From: Acidovorax sp. CCYZU-2555
GTDB taxonomy: Bacteria > Pseudomonadota > Gammaproteobacteria > Burkholderiales > Burkholderiaceae_C
NCBI RefSeq assembly: GCF_018413525.1
Contig: NZ_JAHCDD010000010.1
Span: 36,335-100,334 of the forward strand
Direction: 5' to 3'
Length of the DNA: 64,000 nt
Shown here: positions 1-7,308 of the stretch, in pieces
Layout of the letters: every line of letters begins with the position of its first letter
Position numbering within the stretch: position 1 is the stretch's first letter
Made by a program: the position numbers and the translations under genes
The notes under the pieces: model-generated
Told to the model about the DNA's origin: nothing
What the model saw: the letters and a program-made list of their open reading frames with translations, nothing else
Database searches by the model: none

Positions 1-1121
1 CCTGTGGGGCGCTTGGCCTGGTGCTCTATGCCCAGGCGCAGGTTGGTGCGAGGCGTGAGGTCGGCCTCGACCGTTGCCAGCAGCGCTTCATTCTTCGTGT
101 GATAGCGGTCCAGATGGGAATCGCGCTCCTCGCGCATGCCGACCACGCGGGCGCGAATGCGGCCGTCATCGGTGAGCGGCGCCGACAGGTCGACCGTGGC
201 GCGCCGGCGGTCCCAGGAGCCCAGGCCTGCGGAGATGGTGCCGGAGAACTCCTTGCTGCTGGCCCGCTTGCGCACCAGGTTCAACGACGCCCCGGGGTTG
301 CCTGCGCCCGTCATCAGGCCGGTGGCGCCGCGCACGACTTCGATGCGGTCGTAGAGCACCGGGTCGAACATCGAGGCGCCGAAGAAGTCGGTGGTGTTGG
401 CCGTGGGCACGCCGTCGTATTGGTAGTTGTCGATGTAGAAGCCGCGCGAATACAGATCGGTGCGGTCGCTGTCCGAGCTGCTGGCGCGTATGCCCGTGAT
501 GTTCTTGACCGCTTCGCCCAGGGTGGTGAGGTTCTGGTCTTCAATCTGGCGGCGCGTCAGCACGCTGACCGACTGCGGCGTCTCGCGCGGCGCGAGCGCC
601 AGGCCGGTCGCCGCGGCCGTGCTGCGCGTGGTGTAGCTGTTGCTGCCTTCGGTCGTGCCGTTGCGCTCGGCTTCGGCCGTGACCCTGACTTCGGCCAGCG
701 AGGCCGCGCCCGCGGCGCCCGACGTGACCACCGGCGTGGCCCGCAGCGCATACACGCCGCCATTGCCGCCGATCACTTCCAGTCCCGAGCCGGCAAGCAG
801 GCGCGCAAAACCTTCGCTCACGCTGTAGGCGCCCTGCAGGCCCCTGGTGATCTTGCCCTGCACCAGCGCGGGCGGCATGGTGATGCTCACCCCGGCGCGC
901 GCCGCGAAGTCCGCGAGCGCGTCGTCCAGCGGGCCTACCGCGATGCGGTAGTCCTGGCGGGCATCCGCCTGGGCCAGCACCGTGCTGTTCGGCGCCGACT
1001 GCGCATGGGCGCCAGCGGCGCCGCCGTAGGCCATGGCCAGCAGTGCGCCGTGCACGGCCAGGGTCAGGGCAGGGCGCGACGGGCGGCGCAGCGGGTGGGT
1101 GGATGAATGCAACGAAGCCAT
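1..1121 (-). CDS. TonB-dependent siderophore receptor with STN signalling domain (3' end outside window)
   Basis: Outer-membrane receptor for ferric siderophore uptake, N-terminal 373 residues only; the rest lies beyond the left edge. Translation from the ATG at 1121 gives a signal peptide of about 40 residues ending AHAQ, then an STN (secretin/TonB short N-terminal) domain around residues 55-105, then the start of the plug domain (ETPQSVSVLTRRQIEDQ, then VVRGATGLMTGAGNPG). STN domains mark transducing receptors of the FecA/FpvA type, which signal through an inner-membrane anti-sigma factor. An AGGGAAGG-type ribosome binding site precedes the ATG. The gene follows fecR and fecI homologues on the same strand, which fits the FecA-FecR-FecI scheme. 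The ligand cannot be read from the sequence. Confidence 0.93.
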   Translation of the reverse strand, partial: MASLHSSTHPLRRPSRPALTLAVHGALLAMAYGGAAGAHAQSAPNSTVLAQADARQDYRIAVGPLDDALADFAARAGVSITMPPALVQGKITRGLQGAYSVSEGFARLLAGSGLEVIGGNGGVYALRATPVVTSGAAGAASLAEVRVTAEAERNGTTEGSNSYTTRSTAAATGLALAPRETPQSVSVLTRRQIEDQNLTTLGEAVKNITGIRASSSDSDRTDLYSRGFYIDNYQYDGVPTANTTDFFGASMFDPVLYDRIEVVRGATGLMTGAGNPGASLNLVRKRASSKEFSGTISAGLGSWDRRRATVDLSAPLTDDGRIRARVVGMREERDSHLDRYHTKNEALLATVEADLTPRTNLRLGIEHQAKRPT

Positions 1122-1212
1122 GGAATGCCTTCCCTCTCAAGGTGTGTGAATGTCGGTCTCTACAGGCTTCACACGCCAAAAAGAAAAAAGGGACAGGGAC
1201 AGCGAAAAATAG

Positions 1213-2178
1213 TCATCCGCCCGGCGCGACCAGCGTCACCCAGTAGCGCGTGCGGTACAGCACGTCCACCGGCAGCGCCTTGGGCAGACTGTCGAGCACG
1301 GGCGTGGTGTCGCCCAGTTGGAAGGCGCCCGAAATGCGCAGGTCGGCCACGGCGGGATCGCAGCGCAGGATGCCCGGGCGGTAGCGCCCCAGTTCGGCGG
1401 CAAAGTCCTGCAGGCGCATGTCGCGCACGCGCAGGATGCCGCGCGTCCAGCTGTCGGCGTCGGGGTTGGCCGCCTGCGCGGGACTGGCCTGCGTGGCGTT
1501 CATGCGCGCCTGCTGGCCGGCCTGCAGCAGGGTCACCTGTGCCGTGGATTGCGCCGGCCGCAGTTCGACGGCGTGCTCCTGCACCGCCACCAGCGTGTGG
1601 TCGGAATCCTGGCGCACCGAGAAGCGCGTTCCCAGCGCCTGCACGCGGCCGTGCGCGGTGGCGACGACGAACGGCCGGGCCGCTGCCTGCCGGTCGGGTG
1701 CGGTCTGGATATGAATGGCGCCGGAGCGCAGGCGTATCAGGCGCATGGCGCCATCGAAATCGATATCCACGGCGCTTGCCGTGTCGAGGTGCAGTCGGCT
1801 GCCGTCGGCCAGCATTACTTCGCGGCGCTCGCCCGTGGCCGTGCGGAAATCGGCCTGGCCCGGGCGGTGCTGCCACGCCATCCAGCCCGCGGGAGCGCTC
1901 ATCAGCAGCACGGCCATGGCCTTGGCGGCCGCGCGGCGGCGCACGGTCGCCGGGCGCGCCAGGACCGGCAAGGCCAGCGCGGGCGGCAGGCCGCCGAAAG
2001 TCTGGCCCACGCGCTGGGCACGCTGCCAGGCCGTGGCATGCGCGGGCTGGGCCGCGCACCACTGCGCCCAGCGCTGGCGGTCCTGCGCCGTGGCTTCGCC
2101 CGACTGCAGCAGAAAGAACCATTCGGCCGCCTGCAGGGCCACGGCCTCGTTCACCACGGCAGATGGCTCGGCACTCAT
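1213..2178 (-). CDS. FecR-family anti-sigma factor / transmembrane sensor
   Basis: Inner-membrane regulator that passes the ligand signal from the receptor to its ECF sigma factor. At 321 residues it has the usual FecR length. The cytosolic N-terminus carries the DUF4880 pattern (LQAAEWFFLLQSGEAT, then RQRWAQWCAAQPAHATAW). A single membrane segment sits near residues 85-102, followed by the periplasmic FecR domain (GERREVMLADGSRLHLDT near 120-135, ALGTRFSVR near 205) and a C-terminal secretin/STN-like region. Its start overlaps the end of the sigma gene by 4 nt, so the two are translationally coupled. The receptor gene begins 91 nt downstream. Confidence 0.93.
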   Translation of the reverse strand: MSAEPSAVVNEAVALQAAEWFFLLQSGEATAQDRQRWAQWCAAQPAHATAWQRAQRVGQTFGGLPPALALPVLARPATVRRRAAAKAMAVLLMSAPAGWMAWQHRPGQADFRTATGERREVMLADGSRLHLDTASAVDIDFDGAMRLIRLRSGAIHIQTAPDRQAAARPFVVATAHGRVQALGTRFSVRQDSDHTLVAVQEHAVELRPAQSTAQVTLLQAGQQARMNATQASPAQAANPDADSWTRGILRVRDMRLQDFAAELGRYRPGILRCDPAVADLRISGAFQLGDTTPVLDSLPKALPVDVLYRTRYWVTLVAPGG

Positions 2179-2702
2179 GGCGTGAGCAGGATGCAGCGCG
2201 CCATGGCCTGGGCCATGTAGCGTTTGATGCTGCGCTCGCTGAGCCCCATGCGCCGGGCGATCTCGGCGTAGCCCAGGCCTTCGAGCTGGGCCAGTAGAAA
2301 TGCCGTGCGCACGGGCTGGGGCAGGCCGTCGAGCATGGCGTCCACTTCGTGCAAGGTTTCCAGGATGATCGCCTGCTGCTCGGGCGATGGCGCCAGCGTT
2401 TCTGGCACCAGGCTCAAGGCTTCCAGATAGGCTTGCTCCAGCGATCGGCGCCGGTACAGATTGGCCATCAGCCGCTTGGCGATCAGCGTGAGATAGGCGC
2501 GCGGCTCACGCAACTGCCAGTCGTCCTTCTTCTCGGGCGTGGAGTCGGGCGCATCGAGCAGGCGCATGAAGGTGTCCTGCGCCAGGTCGGCCGCGTCGAA
2601 GGTATTGCCCAGCTTGCCGCGCAGCCAGCCATGCAGCCAGCGATGGTGGTCTGTGTAGAGGGCAGTGATTCCGGGGTGCGATGCGCTCGGGGCGGAAGAC
2701 AT
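2175..2702 (-). CDS. FecI-like ECF sigma factor
   Basis: RNA polymerase sigma factor of the extracytoplasmic-function class, 175 residues. Region 2 is visible as FDAADLAQDTFMRLL, followed by REPRAYLTLIAKRLMANLYRR, and region 4 as LPQPVRTAFLLAQLEGLGYAEIA and LSERSIKRYMAQAMARC. It should direct transcription of the downstream receptor once released by FecR. I chose the ATG at 2702 (MSSAPSASHPG). A TTG at 2753 would add 17 residues but lies inside the Fur-box-like sequence. No clear Shine-Dalgarno sequence precedes 2702, so the start is the weak point. The order fecI, fecR, receptor is the classical one. Confidence 0.9.
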   Translation of the reverse strand: MSSAPSASHPGITALYTDHHRWLHGWLRGKLGNTFDAADLAQDTFMRLLDAPDSTPEKKDDWQLREPRAYLTLIAKRLMANLYRRRSLEQAYLEALSLVPETLAPSPEQQAIILETLHEVDAMLDGLPQPVRTAFLLAQLEGLGYAEIARRMGLSERSIKRYMAQAMARCILLTP

Positions 2703-2751
2703 GATGGACGGATACCGGCGTGACGGAAAGACAGCTTGCTTGATACGAAAC

Positions 2752-2770
2752 AAGAATGATTATCATTTGA
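2752..2770. promoter_or_regulatory. Fur-box-like palindrome upstream of the fecI-type gene
   Basis: The 19 bases AAGAATGATTATCATTTGA match the Fur consensus GATAATGATAATCATTATC at most positions, including the core AATGAT-n-ATCATT. It lies about 50 nt before the sigma-factor start, where iron-bound Fur would be expected to repress the cassette. The sequence is directly visible; the binding is inferred. Confidence 0.7.
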
Positions 2771-2856
2771 TTGTATCGTTCGCGCGCTCTCTTTGGCTTG
2801 CGTCGTTCAGGGCGCCGGCCCGCGGGATCACAGCCCCAGGGCCCCAGCGGCGCTCT

Positions 2857-3858
2857 TTACGCTCGCTGCCGCAGATAGTCCGAGAGCAGCAGCGTCACGT
2901 CCAGTCCGGCTTTTGTCGTCCATTCGACACTCATTTTCTCGCCCAGCTTCGCCAGGTCGCGTCTGAGCTCGAAACTGGGCTGCTCGAATGCCACGTTGTG
3001 GCTTGCCAGTTCCTTGCGCGATTGAATGTCTGCGGCCTCGGCCAATTTCCAGCCATCGTTTTCGGCCTTGATTGCCAGGGCTGCAAGCGATTTCTTCGCC
3101 TTGGGGCTCAGCCGGGCGAAAGTCTTGCTTCCCATGCACAGCATGTTCTTGGGAATCCAGCTGTTGAGATCGTAAAGAAAACGCATATTGCTCCACGACT
3201 TCGAGTCCACGGCGGTGACCGTTGAAGTGAACATGCAGTCGAATTGCTTGTCGCGCACGGCATCTGTCAATGCGGTGGCCGATATGGACAGGGGCTTGGC
3301 ACGGCTCAGTTCCGCAAACCTGGCGCTGGTCCTGTTATTGGCGCGCAAACGCAGGCCAGAAAAATCGGCGAGACGGTTGATTCGGTTGGCAGACAACAGC
3401 AGCTGTGCGGGCCAGGGCACGGCGTACAGAACGCGCAATCCCTGTTCCTCCATGGCTTTTTCTATGCCCGGGCGCGAGATTTTCCACATCAGGCGTGCGT
3501 CCGCATAATTTCTCACCAGAAATGGCAAGGCGTCGAAATTGAGCAGCGGATATTTCTCGGCATAGGCCGACATGAACACTTCGCCCATTTCGATTTCGCC
3601 GGCCTGCAGCGCGGGAAGAATCCTGTCCATGGGCTGCAGCGATGAATTGGAGTAGACCTTGACCGAGAACTCGGCATTCGTTTCGGCTTCCCAGGCCTTG
3701 ACGAACGCGTGCAGATTGCGGGTATGGAATACATCGTCCGAGAATGCGGTGGCACAACGCATCAGTTGCGCCCCCACGGCTGGCAAGCTGGCCATGCCCG
3801 CCGAAGCGCAGGCCATTTCCATGAAATTGCGGCGGCTGAGCGGGTTTCTGGGATGCAT
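2857..3858 (-). CDS. TRAP transporter DctP-family solute-binding protein, no transporter partners nearby
   Basis: Periplasmic binding protein of the tripartite TRAP family, 333 residues. Residues 1-35 form a twin-arginine-like leader (LSRRNFMEMACASAG) ending near VGAQ. The mature part has DctP features: AWEAETNAEFSVKVYSNSSL, LQAGEIEMGEVFMSAYAEKYP, FSGLRLRANN and a C-terminal SPKAKKSLAALA stretch. The ATG at 3858 is preferred over one 15 nt upstream because GAGG sits 5 nt before it. The usual DctQ and DctM membrane subunits are absent on both sides, so it either works with a distant pair or is a sensor input. Ligand unknown. Confidence 0.85.
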   Translation of the reverse strand: MHPRNPLSRRNFMEMACASAGMASLPAVGAQLMRCATAFSDDVFHTRNLHAFVKAWEAETNAEFSVKVYSNSSLQPMDRILPALQAGEIEMGEVFMSAYAEKYPLLNFDALPFLVRNYADARLMWKISRPGIEKAMEEQGLRVLYAVPWPAQLLLSANRINRLADFSGLRLRANNRTSARFAELSRAKPLSISATALTDAVRDKQFDCMFTSTVTAVDSKSWSNMRFLYDLNSWIPKNMLCMGSKTFARLSPKAKKSLAALAIKAENDGWKLAEAADIQSRKELASHNVAFEQPSFELRRDLAKLGEKMSVEWTTKAGLDVTLLLSDYLRQRA

Positions 3859-4301
3859 GTCAGCCTCTGGCATTTAAAGCGGGCCCGCATGCAGCCAATG
3901 AGACACGACGTTTTTGCCGAAGAAAGAGTGCATGCATGATGGCCTTAGGAAACCAGTGGGCGAAGTACGCGAAATGGCCGCATTGATATGAAGAGGCTTG
4001 TGCGCATTCAAGCGCAACGTTGGCCTGACCCCTTCTGATGCGGTGGAGTGCCTATTGATCACCGTGCCCACCCCTGCGCTGTCAGCAGATCACTGCACCA
4101 TTGCGCGCGGCAGGCGTTTCAGCATGAAGACTGATTGTTCAACAATCAATAGGTAATCACCCGGCATTCGAGACTTCCAGAAACGCAAGTTATGTGCCAC
4201 GTTTTCCGCCCAAGCGTGGTGCGCTGGATTCCGCGCATGCGGTATCTGACGGCCTGCAGGACCCCGCCGACGACGGGAGCCCCAGCAAACTCTGGTCCCT
4301 G
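3859..4301. other. 443-bp stretch without a convincing gene
   Basis: Between the TRAP binding-protein gene and the small gene at 4302. Base composition is less GC-rich than the flanks. Short open frames occur on both strands, but none has a ribosome binding site or recognisable protein sequence. It must hold the promoter of the TRAP gene. No tRNA or clear terminator was seen. Confidence 0.5.
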
Positions 4302-4544
4302 TCAAAAATCGCGCGGTCGATAAGGCGCCTGTTGCGCATCGTGGTCGCCCAATCCGCTGTTGAAATGGGCCACGGTCAAACCCCAGAGACCGCTGAAAAA
4401 ATTTCTCGCCAGGATGTCCCGATTGACATAGCCTCCGGTCATTTTGTTGACCAGCGAATTCACGGCGTTGATTGCCAGCAGCGGCTGAAACGGAATTGAC
4501 AGCAGGCCAGCGCCGACCTTGAGCAGATTGGTGATGACGGACAT
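4302..4544 (-). CDS. Small protein of unknown function, possible partner of the type III chaperone
   Basis: An 80-residue protein starting MSVITNLLKVGAGLLSIP. The ATG at 4544 is preceded by a good ribosome binding site (AGGGAGAAG). Residues 5-30 are an amphipathic to hydrophobic helix-like segment; the middle reads NAVNSLVNKMTGGYVNRD and the C-terminus is polar (QQAPYRPRDF). I do not recognise a family. It starts 22 nt after the stop of the CesT-like chaperone gene on the same strand, so the two are probably cotranscribed. Type III chaperone genes often sit next to the gene of their secreted client, so this could be a small secreted protein, but that is inference from position only. Confidence 0.55.
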   Translation of the reverse strand: MSVITNLLKVGAGLLSIPFQPLLAINAVNSLVNKMTGGYVNRDILARNFFSGLWGLTVAHFNSGLGDHDAQQAPYRPRDF

Positions 4545-4566
4545 GAAGCGCTTCTCCCTGCGGTTT

Positions 4567-5034
4567 TTAGACGCGTTGAACGGACAATTCGCCGGCATGG
4601 GTCTCCATGGCCTGCAGCGTATCGGGATTGATGGCGGCTTGCACCAGCTGGACCCGCCAGTGCTCGAGTTGGTTGACGAAGGATTCCACGGCCTTTATGC
4701 CCTGCGCTGGCTCGAGATCGGCGAGCGCAATGCTGCGAAAGAAGATGATGCGCTCGAGTTGGTGATCAAAGCCGAAGTAGTTGCCATCGGTCAACAGACC
4801 GAACAAATGCACTTGCAGCGCGCGCGCGAGCATGCGCGCGCGTGATTCGGCCGGCCATTCACCGACGGACATGATCGGCGCAAAGAGCACGACTTTCTGA
4901 TGGCTCTCCTCATGTTCGAAAGTGACTTCCAGAGTCTCGCTGAACACGATGGTGCAGCCACCGTCCTGGGCTGCGGCGCTGATATCCAGATGGGTCGCGG
5001 CGCCTATGGTTTTCAGGAAAGTTAAAAAGTCCAT
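4567..5034 (-). CDS. CesT/SycE-like type III secretion chaperone
   Basis: A 155-residue acidic protein with the layout of class I type III secretion chaperones: an N-terminal helix (MDFLTFLKTIGAATHLDI), a twisted beta-sheet region (GGCTIVFSETLEVTFEHEES, then VVLFAPIMSVGEWP), the long dimer helix (RARMLARALQVHLFGLLTDG), a strand pair (YFGFDHQLERIIFFRSIAL), and a final helix that ends in a tryptophan-containing stretch (AVESFVNQLEHWRVQL). Such chaperones bind the N-terminal part of an effector and deliver it to the secretion ATPase. The start at 5034 is favoured by AAGAG upstream; an ATG at 5049 is possible. No secretion-apparatus genes are in the window, so it is an orphan here. The family call rests on pattern, not on a search. 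Confidence 0.65.
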   Translation of the reverse strand: MDFLTFLKTIGAATHLDISAAAQDGGCTIVFSETLEVTFEHEESHQKVVLFAPIMSVGEWPAESRARMLARALQVHLFGLLTDGNYFGFDHQLERIIFFRSIALADLEPAQGIKAVESFVNQLEHWRVQLVQAAINPDTLQAMETHAGELSVQRV

Positions 5035-5123
5035 GAGTACTCTTTTCATGAGGATGGAGTTGGTGGACTGTTGGTAACGATGCCCGGGCCTAGGTTCCAC
5101 GCACAAGCCGCTGCCGGGCGCGC

Positions 5124-5160
5124 AGAAAAGAAAACCCCCGCCAGTTTTCACTGGCGGGGG
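5124..5160 (-). terminator. Rho-independent terminator of ssb
   Basis: A perfect 10-bp stem (CCCCCGCCAG / CTGGCGGGGG, 6-nt loop), followed on the minus strand by a T-rich run complementary to aaaagaaaa. It lies 25 nt after the ssb stop, so the chaperone unit downstream must have its own promoter. Confidence 0.9.
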
Positions 5161-5184
5161 TTGCAGCAGTCCGAAATGATCGTT

Positions 5185-5772
5185 TTAGAACGGGATGTCG
5201 TCGTCCATGTCGTCAAAGCCCGAAGCCGCGCGCTGGGGTGCGGGCGCCATGGGGGCCTGGGCGGGAGGGGCCATGCGCTGGACAGGTGCCGGCGCGCGCG
5301 GTGCGGGTGCCGGTGCCGGGCGACGCGGCGCGGCTTCGTAGCCACCGCCGTTGTTGCCGGCATTGCCGCCATTGCTGTCACCGTAACCGCTGTCGTCGCC
5401 GTAGCCGCCGCCTTGCTGGCCGCCACCCATGCCCTGGCGGCTGCCCAGCATCTGCATTGTGTCGGCGCGGATTTCGGTCGCGTAGCGTTCCTGGCCCGTG
5501 GCCTGGTCGGTCCACTTGCGCGTGCGCAGCGAACCTTCGACATAGACCTGCGAGCCCTTGCGCAGGTACTGGCCGACGATTTCGGCGAGGCGGCCGTTGA
5601 ACACCACGCGGTGCCATTCGGTCGCTTCCTTGTTTTCGCCGGTGTTCTTGTCGCGCCAGCGGTCGGTGGTGGCGATGGTCACGTTGGCCACCTGGTCACC
5701 GCTGGGGAAGGCGCGCATTTCGGGATCGCGGCCCAGATTGCCGACGATGATGACTTTGTTGACGGATGCCAT
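5185..5772 (-). CDS. ssb: Single-stranded DNA-binding protein
   Basis: Binds and protects single-stranded DNA in replication, repair and recombination. It has 195 residues starting [18 protein letters not shown], with the OB fold over residues 1-110 ([36 protein letters not shown]). A low-complexity linker rich in Gly, Asn, Pro and Ala follows. The acidic tail DDMDDDIPF ends in the conserved aromatic that docks partner proteins. It sits between the MFS gene and its own strong terminator; uvrA is close by, an arrangement common in proteobacteria. Confidence 0.97.
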   Translation of the reverse strand: MASVNKVIIVGNLGRDPEMRAFPSGDQVANVTIATTDRWRDKNTGENKEATEWHRVVFNGRLAEIVGQYLRKGSQVYVEGSLRTRKWTDQATGQERYATEIRADTMQMLGSRQGMGGGQQGGGYGDDSGYGDSNGGNAGNNGGGYEAAPRRPAPAPAPRAPAPVQRMAPPAQAPMAPAPQRAASGFDDMDDDIPF

Positions 5773-5928
5773 GAATAACCTCGAGAAATGGATAGCGCGG
5801 GCCAGTAGATGGGGGGCCCGTGCCAGATGCTTGGATTGCGGAGTCGCCCCCGGAGACGCCGCAGACCGAGAGCATATCCGTTTGCCCAAGACTGCGGGCA
5901 AATCCGTGATCTCGGCAAGGGTGGGGGC

Positions 5929-7215
5929 TCAGTGGCCGCCGGTTTTACCCACGGGGCGCAGCGGCCAGGTCACCAGCAGCCAGATGGCGGTCAGCACGGC
6001 CGTGACGGCAAACAGGCCCGGCATGCCGGCCCATTTGGCGATCGCGCCGCCGAGTGCGCCGCCGGCGAACAGGCCCAGCGACTGCAGCGTGTTGTACGTG
6101 CCCAGCGCCGCGCCGCGCAGCGGCGTGGGCGCCATGCGCGAGACCAGGCTGGGCTGGCTGGCTTCGAGAATGTTGAAGCCGCAGAAGAACACCAGCATCA
6201 GCAGGCCCATGAGCCACATCGAAGGCGTGCTGCCGCTCGCGGCCACGGCGCCCAGGCCCACTTGCACGATCAGCACCAGCGCAATAGCGGTCAGCAGGGC
6301 CATGCGCAGCTTGCCCTTGCGTTCCAGCGAGAACATGCCGCCCATGGCGATGAACGACAGCAGCACGGCCGGCAGGTAGATCTGCCAGTGCGCGCCCTTG
6401 GGCAAGCCGGCCTGCAGCAGCAGCGCGGGCACGGCGACCCACATCGCCATCTGCACGGTGTGCAGCACGAACACGCCCAGGTTCAGGCGCAGCAGGTCGG
6501 GCTGGTGCAGCAGCTCGACCAGGCGGCCGCGCGGCGCGTCCTTGTGCTTGAGCGGCTCGGGCGGCACGACCCAGATCACCACGGCGACGCCGGCCAGCGC
6601 CAGCGCGAACGTCAAGGCGAACACGCCCGACAGCCCGGCCCAGGCGGCCAGCATGGGACCGGCAACCAGCGCCAGCGCGAACATCAGGCCGATGGAGCCG
6701 CCTATCATCGCCATCGCCTTGGTGCGCACGGCGTCGCGCGTCTGGTCGGCGAGCAGCGCGGTGACGGCCGCCGAGACCGCGCCCGCGCCTTGCAGGCCGC
6801 GGCCTATCATCAGGCCCGTCAGCGAATCGGCCAGCGCCGCGAGCAAACTGCCGGCGGCGAACACCAGCAGGCCGAACACGATCACGCGCTTGCGACCGAA
6901 GCGGTCCGAGGCCAGGCCCAGCGGCAGCTGGAACAGCGCCTGGGTCAGGCCGTACAGGCCCATGGCCAGTCCGACCATCGCCGGGTCGTCGCCGCCCGGG
7001 TATTTGCGCGCTTCGAGCGCGAAGACCGGCAGGACCAGAAACAGCCCGAGCATGCGCAGGGCGAAGATCAGCGCCAGGCTGCCGCTCGCCCGGCGCTCCA
7101 GCGGCGTCATGGTGGAGGCGTCCGGGGCGGGGGCGGGTGGGGCAGCCGAAAGGGTGGAGGTCGTTTGTGGCACGCGCAAAAATTGCAAGTGATTGAAAGA
7201 AGGCTGGCGCGACAT
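5929..7215 (-). CDS. MFS exporter, YajR-like drug/proton antiporter family
   Basis: Major facilitator protein of about 428 residues with 12 predicted membrane segments. The MFS signature between segments 2 and 3 reads [18 protein letters not shown], and segment 5 carries the antiporter-type GPMLAAWAG region. The start is uncertain. The ATG at 7215 ([10 protein letters not shown]) has a weak AGGCG upstream, while the ATG at 7110 ([10 protein letters not shown]) begins just before the first membrane segment and would be the minimal form. The gene is divergent from uvrA and upstream of ssb. Substrate unknown. Confidence 0.88.
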   Translation of the reverse strand: MSRQPSFNHLQFLRVPQTTSTLSAAPPAPAPDASTMTPLERRASGSLALIFALRMLGLFLVLPVFALEARKYPGGDDPAMVGLAMGLYGLTQALFQLPLGLASDRFGRKRVIVFGLLVFAAGSLLAALADSLTGLMIGRGLQGAGAVSAAVTALLADQTRDAVRTKAMAMIGGSIGLMFALALVAGPMLAAWAGLSGVFALTFALALAGVAVVIWVVPPEPLKHKDAPRGRLVELLHQPDLLRLNLGVFVLHTVQMAMWVAVPALLLQAGLPKGAHWQIYLPAVLLSFIAMGGMFSLERKGKLRMALLTAIALVLIVQVGLGAVAASGSTPSMWLMGLLMLVFFCGFNILEASQPSLVSRMAPTPLRGAALGTYNTLQSLGLFAGGALGGAIAKWAGMPGLFAVTAVLTAIWLLVTWPLRPVGKTGGH

Positions 7216-7308
7216 GCAAGCAAAATTTCGCCTGCCTGCAGCGCAATAACAACCCCGATTGTCCGTGATCTGCAAGTCCGGCACTGTTCAGGGGCCAGGC
7301 TCACTATC

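Noticed and set aside
4090..4305. A 71-residue minus-strand frame after the small chaperone-linked gene
   Set aside because: No ribosome binding site and no family features; treated as non-coding.
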